Shown here: positions 1-3,557 of the stretch, in pieces
How the letters are laid out: each line of letters begins with the position of its first letter
How positions within the stretch are numbered: position 1 is the first letter of the stretch
Assembly: GCA_003663565.1 (NCBI GenBank)
Contig: QMTT01000052.1
Coordinates: forward strand, 1-6,586
Length of the DNA stretch: 6,586 nucleotides
Direction of reading: 5' to 3'
DNA from: Thermoplasmata archaeon
GTDB taxonomy: Archaea; Thermoplasmatota; B47-G6; B47-G6B; 47-G6
The notes under the pieces: model-generated
What the model was told of the DNA's origin: nothing
Seen by the model: the letters and a program-made list of their open reading frames with translations, nothing else
Database searches by the model: none
Translations under genes and position numbers: made by a program

Positions 1-227
1 AAGATATCATCGTTGGTGATTACCAGATTGGATATAGTGTTACTAATCGATATGTGTGGGATGTTGAAGCGGTGATAGATGACTTGAGAGAAAGGAATAT
101 GCTTGATTTGTTAAGTCTGTCTTCTGCGAAGGCGTTGAAATACGATTGGATAAAAGACAGGGCATTGAAAGAGATAAAGAAAAGCACTACCTTCAGGATA
201 AAAAAGGTTGCACGCAAGAAAAAGTAA
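1..227 (+). CDS. C-terminal fragment of an early phage protein (possibly exonuclease-type)
   Basis: An open frame enters from the left edge (first full codon at base 3) and ends at TAA 225-227, giving 74 residues of a C-terminus; the start is outside the window. The visible part has a beta-like opening (DYQIGYSV), an acidic helical stretch (VEAVIDDLRERN) and a basic tail ending in KKVARKKK. The order (short strands, a D-containing helix, then a STTFRIKKV strand close to the end) resembles the C-termini of phage YqaJ/COG5377-type nucleases, which sit in early recombination modules, but no catalytic residue is visible, so this is a weak family guess. The last codons overlap the -35 region of the promoter at 208-236. 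The reading frame is convincing; the function is not established. Confidence 0.6.
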   Translation, partial: DIIVGDYQIGYSVTNRYVWDVEAVIDDLRERNMLDLLSLSSAKALKYDWIKDRALKEIKKSTTFRIKKVARKKK

Positions 228-236
228 GGGTATAAT
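208..236 (+). promoter_or_regulatory. Sigma-70-like promoter for the structured RNA
   Basis: A perfect -10 hexamer TATAAT lies at 231-236. Exactly 17 bp upstream is TTGCAC at 208-213, which keeps the TTG of the -35 consensus but matches only 3 of 6 positions. The expected start of transcription is about 243, a purine directly before the first arm of a 13-bp stem. The -35 box lies inside the end of the upstream gene. The ideal spacing, the perfect -10 box and a terminator about 110 bp downstream together make a small independent transcription unit likely. Confidence 0.6.
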
Positions 237-242
237 GAAAGC

Positions 243-350
243 AGGGAAAGGCAGGCTAATAATGGATGTAAGAAAAATAAGCCAGAGAGAGTGCAAACCC
301 TCCCAAAACTCCTTGTTTGGGTCTGCCTTTCCCGACTCTCTGGCTTTTTT
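243..350 (+). ncRNA. Predicted structured small RNA, about 108 nt
   Basis: The unit runs from the predicted start after the TATAAT box to a T6 tract. It contains two long stems in interleaved order. Stem A pairs 244-256 with 321-333: 11 perfect Watson-Crick pairs (GGGAAAGGCAG with CTGCCTTTCCC), then one G-U and one C-G pair. Stem B pairs 279-289 with 336-346. A third hairpin pairs CCCAAA (302-307) with TTTGGG (316-321). The order A, B, A', B' means stems A and B must either form a pseudoknot or exclude each other. The stretch 297-313 contains ACCCTCCC and ACTCCTT, complementary to Shine-Dalgarno sequences. Local composition turns C-rich, the reverse of the G-rich genes around it. I do not recognise a known RNA family; the existence of the transcript is inferred from promoter, structure and terminator. 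Confidence 0.5.
279..350 (+). terminator. Intrinsic terminator ending the RNA locus
   Basis: The arms AAGCCAGAGAG (279-289) and CTCTCTGGCTT (336-346) pair perfectly over 11 bp, and the 3' arm runs into six Ts (345-350). The loop is long (290-335) but holds its own 6-bp hairpin at 302-321. A run of five As (273-277) just before the 5' arm would give a U-rich tail on the opposite strand, so the element could also work in reverse. The 5' half of the loop's 3' portion (321-333) can instead pair with 244-256, so folding of the upstream stem may compete with or stack on the terminator stem. Confidence 0.6.
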
Positions 351-412
351 GTGTCCTGCGGGGATTGGCCATCCTCTCCTAACTCCCCCCCAACCCCGCA
401 GGGCATTCTTTT
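351..412 (+). promoter_or_regulatory. Long GC-rich hairpin with C-rich loop in the leader of the initiator gene
   Basis: Bases 351-363 pair with 394-406; the core CCTGCGGGG (355-363) with CCCCGCAGG (394-402) is perfect, and the outer pairs include G-U wobbles. After a bulged A364, TTGG (365-368) pairs with CCAA (390-393), giving about 17 bp in all. The 21-nt loop (369-389) is almost purely pyrimidine, with CCTCTCCT and a run of Cs. A moderately T-rich stretch (406-412) follows, so the element could be a second, tandem terminator. It begins right after the T6 tract of the first terminator and lies 54 bp before the initiator start at 461. It could equally be a leader element that controls readthrough into the replication genes. 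Confidence 0.5.
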
Positions 413-460
413 ACATTCTCTACCTGTCTGGTGACATTTTTATTTTGCGGGAGGTTGGGT

Positions 461-1303
461 ATGAGTTTTCATAAACACATCGCAAGTTTGCTTGGTGGTA
501 AATTGATTGCTTTCAACGTTAAGTTATCAAAGGCTCTCGGAGATGATATCCCGGGAGCTTTGTTTTTAGGGCAGTTGCTTTACTGGTGGGACAAAGGGAA
601 TCATCAAGACAAAATATGGAAAACCGATAACGATTTTTACGAAGAGTGCGGATTAACCCCTAAACAATGTAAAAGAATAAGGAAGAAACTGATAGAACTT
701 GGGTTGATTGAAGTTAAAAAAGAAGGGATACCCGCCAAAAATTATTATTATCTAAAAATTGAGGCTATATCTAATTTGGTATGCAATGGGCTAACAAGAG
801 AGGACAAAAGGGACTCACTGGTGAATACCGAAGGGACTGACAGGACAAGCCCAAAGGGACTAACTATTACAAAGCATACACAAAAGAATACAACAAAAAA
901 TAATAATATAATGTCCGAACCGATAAAATCTGGTTCGGACAAATCCTACGAGGAAAGAGTCAATGATTTCTTTAATAGAGTTAAAGATGAGCCTTTTTAC
1001 AAGGATTGGTTGGAGGCGTTTCCTGACGTATGCAATGATCGGGAGTTGTTTAAAGCGAAGGCGTGGTTATTAGCAAACAAGAGGAAGGCAAAAAAGGACT
1101 TTAAGCGGTTTCTGTATAATTGGTTATCTAAAGCACAGGACAAGTTCGATAGGATTAGGATAGCAGGGAGAATATCCGGGGGGGCAAAGGAAAAGATAGG
1201 AGGGATCAGTAGAGAGGAGATAATTGAGTTTCGGAATAAAATGAAAGAGATAGCAAGGAAAAAGAGAATGGAACAGGAAGGAGGGGAGTATGTGGCTGGT
1301 TGA
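461..1303 (+). CDS. Phage replication initiator protein with winged-helix domain
   Basis: Encodes 280 residues from ATG 461, chosen because GGGAGG (449-454) lies 6 bp upstream; an in-frame start at 431 lacks such a site. Residues about 25-100 form a helix-turn-helix of the phage replisome-organiser kind: IPGALFLGQLLYWW, then W53 and DFYEECGLTPKQCKRIRKKLIELGLI, then a wing ending in NYYYLKIEA. Residues about 105-160 are a polar, Asn/Thr-rich linker whose DNA holds the iterons and AT-rich tract. The C-terminal part has the pattern AWLLANKRKAKKDFKRFLYNWL (201-222), a tryptophan-framed helix pair common at the end of phage replication proteins, then a basic tail. The expected role is to bind the origin and recruit the host replisome. 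No ATPase motif is present, so it is not a helicase or loader. The gene overlaps the next one by 14 bp. Family placement is by pattern recognition. Confidence 0.75.
   Translation: MSFHKHIASLLGGKLIAFNVKLSKALGDDIPGALFLGQLLYWWDKGNHQDKIWKTDNDFYEECGLTPKQCKRIRKKLIELGLIEVKKEGIPAKNYYYLKIEAISNLVCNGLTREDKRDSLVNTEGTDRTSPKGLTITKHTQKNTTKNNNIMSEPIKSGSDKSYEERVNDFFNRVKDEPFYKDWLEAFPDVCNDRELFKAKAWLLANKRKAKKDFKRFLYNWLSKAQDKFDRIRIAGRISGGAKEKIGGISREEIIEFRNKMKEIARKKRMEQEGGEYVAG
785..865 (+). repeat. Four iterons at exact 23-bp spacing
   Basis: The 12-mer AAGGGACTNACW occurs at 808-819, 831-842 and 854-865. A degenerate copy, AATGGGCTAACA with two mismatches, lies at 785-796. All four starts are exactly 23 bp apart. 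Because 23 is not a multiple of 3, successive copies fall in different reading frames and encode different residues (NGLT, KRDSL, EGTD, KGLT), so the repetition is conserved at DNA level rather than as a protein repeat. The pitch of about two helical turns is typical of initiator-bound iterons. Confidence 0.8.
912..941 (+). repeat. Perfect 10-bp inverted repeat beside the AT-rich tract
   Basis: TGTCCGAACC at 912-921 and GGTTCGGACA at 932-941 are exact reverse complements separated by GATAAAATCT. The repeat lies inside the initiator gene at residues about 151-160, with no T-run after it, so a terminator is unlikely. Its GC-rich arms abut the most AT-rich sequence in the window. It may be a hairpin on unwound single-stranded DNA or a dimeric protein site belonging to the origin. 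Confidence 0.7.
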
Positions 1304-1793
1304 GGCTGAAAAACAAAGTGGCGGGCAGTTAATACAATCGTTGTTTATTGACATAAAACTGAAGTTCGCGAAAGTGGGGTGGGAAAATGAAGAGTGGACG
1401 CCCTTAGAGATAGGATGGATTGAGGAATACAGAAGAAAGGCTGAAAGGGCTGATTTAAGGGAGAGGTCGGATTTGTGGGAAGGGTTATACGATATGATTG
1501 GGCAGAAGATAAAGAAGTATGAGGGGTTGCTTTTGGAGTCGATATGTTTATATAGATGGCTTCGGGAGGTGAGTATTGCGTGGAACGAAGAAGTTGAGGC
1601 GGTGGTTAGCGAGAAGGAGAGGCAAGCGATTAAGAAGATCCCTGATGCCCAGCAGTATTTAGCGAGGGTATATAACAAGGCCAAAAAATTGCTCGAGCAG
1701 GCAGGAATGAGGTGGATTCCGTTATTAGACGAGAAGGCGTATATAAAGAAAGCATTGGAAAGGAGGGGAGATGTTCAAGGTGGTCAAGATTAA
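1290..1793 (+). CDS. Unrecognised helical protein between initiator and RusA
   Basis: Encodes 167 residues from ATG 1290, preceded by AAGGAGGGG (1278-1286) and overlapping the end of the initiator gene by 14 bp, so the two are probably translated together. The sequence is charged and looks almost wholly alpha-helical, with tryptophans at W2, W31, W36 and W43 near the N-terminus, a central segment IGQKIKKYEGLLLESICLYRWL, and a lysine-rich end. No Walker A motif, cysteine pair, signal peptide or membrane segment is seen. Phages of this layout often have a helicase loader (DnaC-like) here, but this protein is short and lacks the ATP-binding motif, so I do not call it one. A replication accessory role is suggested by position only. 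Confidence 0.7.
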   Translation: MWLVEAEKQSGGQLIQSLFIDIKLKFAKVGWENEEWTPLEIGWIEEYRRKAERADLRERSDLWEGLYDMIGQKIKKYEGLLLESICLYRWLREVSIAWNEEVEAVVSEKERQAIKKIPDAQQYLARVYNKAKKLLEQAGMRWIPLLDEKAYIKKALERRGDVQGGQD

Positions 1794-2040
1794 AGAAGAT
1801 GTCTCCCGAAGGTGGGAAGGGAGGCTGTATTGGGTCTTTATGAGAGATTTGTTGAAAAATCGCAGTTGTAGGGCATATGTCGGAGATAAATTTAGGAACT
1901 GGAAACGATGGGAAAGAATTATTCGCAAATGGGAAGAGGGGGAGGAAGTTGTTTTAGGCGGGTTAGTGTATAAGGACGAAAAGAGAGGGATCATAGATGG
2001 GGATAGTTTAGTTTTTATATCTAACGGGAGGGTAGGATGA
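1771..2040 (+). CDS. Small basic hypothetical protein
   Basis: Encodes 89 residues from ATG 1771 with AGGAGGGG (1761-1768) just upstream. The start lies 23 bp inside the end of the previous gene, and its TGA (2038-2040) overlaps the ATG of rusA (2037), so it sits in the middle of a coupled chain. The protein is rich in Arg, Lys and Trp (RRWEGRLYW, FRNWKRWERIIRKWEEGEE), then has a short beta-like end (EVVLGGLVYKDEKRGIIDGDSLVFISNG). The basic, aromatic half would suit nucleic-acid binding, but no known domain is recognised. Its position suggests an early DNA-metabolism function. Confidence 0.65.
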   Translation: MFKVVKIKEDVSRRWEGRLYWVFMRDLLKNRSCRAYVGDKFRNWKRWERIIRKWEEGEEVVLGGLVYKDEKRGIIDGDSLVFISNGRVG

Positions 2041-2423
2041 ATGATTTCTGGTGTTTTGAGGTAAAGGGCAAGCCTATACCTTTAGCCAGGGCAAGATACA
2101 CCAAGAAGGGGTATTTCTACACTCCAGCAAAGAGCAGGCGGTATGAAAGGGCAATAAGAGATTGCGCTTTAGAGGCAGGGCTACGCAAGATACGCAAGGA
2201 TGAAGTGGTTAAGGTAGAGTTGTTGTTTGTCAGGTCAGATATCGCAAGGTGTGATATAGACAATTTAATCAAGGGGGTGCTGGATGGGTTGCGTAAGTTC
2301 TTTAATGACAATCGGGTGTATGACGTTTGGGCGAGGAAAGAGAAAGGAAAAGATGAGAAAACGGTTGTATTGCTGAGGTATGTTAGAGTTGAAAAGAAAA
2401 AGCGCAAGAAAAACAAGAAATAG
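2037..2423 (+). CDS. rusA: RusA-family Holliday junction resolvase
   Basis: Encodes 128 residues, close to the usual RusA size of about 120. RusA enzymes are dimeric endonucleases that cut four-way DNA junctions symmetrically; phages use them to clear branched DNA before packaging. The N-terminus has the family pattern GKPIPLARARYTKKG with a following YFYTP. The catalytic block is intact: D73 and D75 in CDIDNLIKGVLDGL (matching D70 and D72 of E. coli RusA), K79 (matching K76) and D91 in FFNDNRV (matching D91). The neighbouring aspartate usual in the DD pair is Asn here. The protein ends in a very basic tail, EKKKRKKNKK. ATG 2037 overlaps the preceding TGA, and GGGAGGG (2026-2032) is its ribosome site. 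The family call rests on motif alignment from memory. Confidence 0.92.
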   Translation: MNDFWCFEVKGKPIPLARARYTKKGYFYTPAKSRRYERAIRDCALEAGLRKIRKDEVVKVELLFVRSDIARCDIDNLIKGVLDGLRKFFNDNRVYDVWARKEKGKDEKTVVLLRYVRVEKKKRKKNKK

Positions 2424-2434
2424 TTCATCCCCTA

Positions 2435-2466
2435 ACGGGAGGAGGTCTGCCACCTACTCCTCCCGT
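2435..2466 (+). repeat. 10-bp GC-rich hairpin after rusA
   Basis: ACGGGAGGAG (2435-2444) pairs perfectly with CTCCTCCCGT (2457-2466) around a 12-nt loop. It lies 12 bp after the rusA stop and 10 bp before the next start at 2476. No T-run follows, so it is not a classical terminator. The 5' arm contains the only Shine-Dalgarno-like stretch (GGGAGGAGG, 2437-2445) in the gap, and folding would hide it. It could protect the upstream mRNA's 3' end or limit translation of the downstream mini-gene. Confidence 0.6.
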
Positions 2467-2475
2467 CGCCCCTCA

Positions 2476-2580
2476 ATGAAGTGCGATAATTGCGGGGAAG
2501 AGGGGAAAGTTGTGGTTGTATTGTTCAATGGGGTTCAGTTATGTTCAAGGTGTTTCAGGGAAATGTGGAGGGGGATATGA
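2476..2580 (+). CDS. 34-residue mini zinc-ribbon protein
   Basis: ATG 2476 to TGA 2578-2580 gives 34 residues with two CX2C knuckles: C3-X2-C6 and C23-X2-C26, 16 residues apart. This is a minimal zinc ribbon or treble-clef-like fold, with a hydrophobic strand (KVVVVLFNGVQL) between the knuckles. Such mini-proteins are frequent in phage early regions and may bind nucleic acid or a protein partner. The start is uncertain: no Shine-Dalgarno lies at normal distance, and the nearest one is 30 bp upstream in a hairpin arm. The frame is open upstream into rusA in another frame, but that extension (rich in Ser and Arg) looks like shadow. The stop overlaps the next gene's ATG. Confidence 0.6.
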   Translation: MKCDNCGEEGKVVVVLFNGVQLCSRCFREMWRGI

Positions 2581-2765
2581 ATTATATAGACGCAGGAAAC
2601 ACTTGGATAAACTTGGATAACGTGGAGAGAATGTCGGCAAAGCCTATTGGGGATAAGGTTGCGATTGTGTTCAATTTTGTTTCGGGGGATGAGGTCCAGG
2701 TCTTGATGGATAAGGGGAAGGAAAAAGAGTTGCGGGGCAGGCTATTTAACGAAAGGGGGCGATGA
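2577..2765 (+). CDS. Small beta-rich hypothetical protein
   Basis: Encodes 62 residues from ATG 2577, which overlaps the preceding TGA (ATGA), with GGAGGGGG (2567-2574) upstream. A longer in-frame version from 2490 runs through the zinc-ribbon gene and is less likely. The protein reads MNYIDAGNTWINLDNVERM, then a strand GDKVAIVFNFVSGDEVQVLM and a short charged helix at the end. The pattern (WINLDNV, then a strand pair with G-D turn, then a helix) looks like small beta-fold proteins often found in phage and bacterial accessory regions, but I cannot name the family. It ends with an ATGA overlap to the next gene. Confidence 0.65.
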   Translation: MNYIDAGNTWINLDNVERMSAKPIGDKVAIVFNFVSGDEVQVLMDKGKEKELRGRLFNERGR

Positions 2766-2968
2766 TGTTTTGGTTGGGGCTTTGGATAGGGGCTAATATT
2801 GGTTTGTTGTTGGGTGGTATTGTTTTAGGTGCTGGAGAAAGAGGGGAAAAGAAAAAGCAGATTTTGAAAGGGGCATTATCAGAATGTTGCGGTGAGGAGG
2901 TTATACTGGAGTATAGTTATAGATGTAGTGGGTGCGGGCATTATTGCAGGGTAAGGGAGGTGCGGTGA
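2762..2968 (+). CDS. Small membrane-anchored protein with cysteine-rich C-terminus
   Basis: Encodes 68 residues. ATG 2762 overlaps the previous TGA and is followed at once by a second ATG (2765); AAAGGGGG (2752-2759) serves either. Residues about 3-24 are a glycine-rich hydrophobic segment (FWLGLWIGANIGLLLGGIVL), a single membrane span. A basic linker (ERGEKKKQ) suggests the C-terminus faces the cytoplasm. The tail has C42, C43, C55, C58 and C62 in ECCGEE and YRCSGCGHYC, a zinc-ribbon-like arrangement. A membrane-tethered zinc knuckle is an unusual form for a phage early protein; it might tether a replication or host-takeover factor to the membrane, but that is speculation. TGA overlaps the next ATG by one base. 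Confidence 0.65.
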   Translation: MMFWLGLWIGANIGLLLGGIVLGAGERGEKKKQILKGALSECCGEEVILEYSYRCSGCGHYCRVREVR

Positions 2969-3105
2969 TGGAACGAAAATATGATTATGCTTGTTCAAGT
3001 TGTTTATCTGACGATGAAAGATTAAACGGAGTTGGTAAATGGGAACAAATACACTTTTCTCCATACAGCGTTGTGGTCAGTGAGAAACAAGGAGGTGGAA
3101 AGTGA
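2968..3105 (+). CDS. 45-residue hypothetical protein with CX2C
   Basis: ATG 2968 shares a base with the preceding stop (TGATG), and GGGAGG (2955-2960) lies 7 bp upstream, so the start is well supported. The 45 residues include a single CX2C (C9, C12) in YACSSCLSDDE, a central GKWEQIHFSPYSVVV and a Gly/Lys end. One knuckle alone could bind zinc only as a dimer or with a partner. The codons are more AT-rich than in the flanking genes. Function is unknown. Confidence 0.55.
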   Translation: MERKYDYACSSCLSDDERLNGVGKWEQIHFSPYSVVVSEKQGGGK

Positions 3106-3170
3106 CTAAAAACAAATTGAAGGAGGTGAGATTATGCGGTTGCATAAAAGGATTATTCGGAAACTTTTAA
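3102..3170 (+). CDS. Possible 22-residue leader ORF overlapping the next gene
   Basis: GTG 3102 overlaps the preceding TGA (GTGA) and has GGAGG (3091-3095) six bases upstream, an excellent initiation context. The frame runs 22 codons to TAA 3168-3170 and overlaps the start of the next gene by 37 bp. The product (TKNKLKEVRLCGCIKGLFGNF after the start residue) is not recognisable as a protein. It may serve only to bring ribosomes to the start at 3134, whose own Shine-Dalgarno lies inside it. It could also be chance, since the GGAGG may merely be the last codons of the upstream gene. Confidence 0.3.
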   Translation: MTKNKLKEVRLCGCIKGLFGNF

Positions 3171-3391
3171 ATAATTTTGGAGGTAAAGAATATGTCAAAC
3201 CTCTTCAAGATGGCAAATCAACGAGGGTTTATGAAGTAGTTTTCGATGGAGACAATAGTGCGAATCTTTTTGTTTATAAAGTGAAGAAACGTGATGGGGA
3301 ATTATATTGCACTTCTTTCTTAAGGTTATTCAAGATTACAGATATCAAAAGAGACATACAGAATAGAGTGATATCTTATGAGATTGAGTAA
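3134..3391 (+). CDS. 85-residue hypothetical protein, last gene of the early block
   Basis: ATG 3134 follows AGGAGG (3121-3126) at 7 bp. The protein begins with a basic helix (MRLHKRIIRKLLNNFGG), then a beta-rich body (TRVYEVVFDGD, NLFVYKVKKRDGELYCTSFLRLFKITDI, VISYEIE). No family is recognised. Codon choice is more AT-rich than in the RusA or terminase genes, which fits a later addition. The TAA at 3389-3391 is followed by the longest untranslated gap in the window, so it probably ends the early operon, although no clear terminator hairpin follows. Confidence 0.65.
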   Translation: MRLHKRIIRKLLNNFGGKEYVKPLQDGKSTRVYEVVFDGDNSANLFVYKVKKRDGELYCTSFLRLFKITDIKRDIQNRVISYEIE

Positions 3392-3427
3392 AACCGTGTT
3401 GTGGTCATTGCCCTGCCTGAGGTAGTT

Positions 3428-3465
3428 TCTGTTTTTGAGGTTTATGTGTCTGATTTTTGAGGTTT
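3428..3465 (+). repeat. Tandem pair of TCTG-T5-GAGGTTT repeats
   Basis: TCTGTTTTTGAGGTTT at 3428-3443 is repeated as TCTGATTTTTGAGGTTT at 3449-3465, differing by one inserted A. The cores (TTTTTGAGGTTT) are 22 bp apart, about two turns of DNA, so both copies face the same side. They lie about 55-95 bp upstream of the -35 box of the terS promoter, a position suited to an activator of late transcription. The gap has no convincing ORF. Confidence 0.55.
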
Positions 3466-3499
3466 TCTGTTTGCTTTTACCACTAATTTGGACGAATTG

Positions 3500-3538
3500 T
3501 TGAAAAAATGTGGAAAAAGATTGAATTTTTGTGGAAAA
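3500..3538 (+). repeat. Tandem 18-bp operator-like repeats at 21-bp pitch
   Basis: TTGAAAAAATGTGGAAAA (3500-3517) and TTGAATTTTTGTGGAAAA (3521-3538) match at 14 of 18 positions; the four differences are one block of As replaced by Ts. The pitch is exactly 21 bp, two helical turns. The second copy covers the -35 box and most of the spacer of the terS promoter, so a protein bound there would control RNA polymerase directly. Confidence 0.6.
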
Positions 3539-3548
3539 TCGCTACAAT
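3521..3548 (+). promoter_or_regulatory. Probable late promoter for terS-terL-portal
   Basis: TTGAAT (3521-3526; 4 of 6 matches to the -35 consensus) and TACAAT (3543-3548; 5 of 6 matches to the -10) are 16 bp apart. Transcription would begin near 3555. That leaves almost no leader before ATG 3558, so terS would be read either leaderless or from the internal GTG at 3573, which has GAGGG (3560-3564) at 8 bp. The overlap of the promoter with the 21-bp repeats suggests regulation. Confidence 0.5.
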
Positions 3549-3557
3549 GGAGTTGAG

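Larger units (their letters stand above)
785..941 (+). other. Putative replication origin inside the initiator gene
   Basis: The iteron array (785-865) is followed directly by a tract of 47 bp (866-912) that is about 83% A+T, A-rich on this strand and ending in alternating TAATAATATAAT. A perfect 10-bp inverted repeat follows, TGTCCGAACC (912-921) with GGTTCGGACA (932-941), around a 10-nt loop. Iterons next to an easily melted tract, placed within the coding region for the protein's linker, are the layout of the lambda origin in gene O and of related phage replicons. The inverted repeat may be a primosome, primer or regulator site. Function is inferred from layout. Confidence 0.65.

Noticed and set aside
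235..474. ORF through the RNA locus and second hairpin (ATG 235, AAGGG just upstream)
   Set aside because: It has a plausible ribosome site, but its codons run through two perfect stems, the terminator T-run and the C-rich loop, and overlap the initiator start. The product has no protein-like pattern. The structure explains the sequence better.
1124..1684. Long open frame on the minus strand
   Set aside because: It lies opposite two well-supported + strand genes, is rich in Ser/Phe/Leu/His as expected of an antisense shadow of purine-rich genes, and has no recognisable motif. Other minus-strand frames were rejected for the same reason.
2390..2423. A-rich end of rusA as a programmed frameshift site joining it to the zinc-ribbon frame
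   Set aside because: No proper slippery heptamer lies in the rusA frame, and the joining sequence in the other frame looks like low-complexity shadow. The Lys/Arg tail is a simpler explanation.
3070..3407. 10-base repeat GTTGTGGTCA at 3070-3079 and 3398-3407
   Set aside because: Several 10-base repeats are expected by chance in a window this long, and there is no further similarity around the copies.
3531..3557. Extended terS start at GTG 3531
   Set aside because: It would start inside the second 18-bp repeat and cover the -10 box; no Shine-Dalgarno precedes it and the added residues are not typical of the family.
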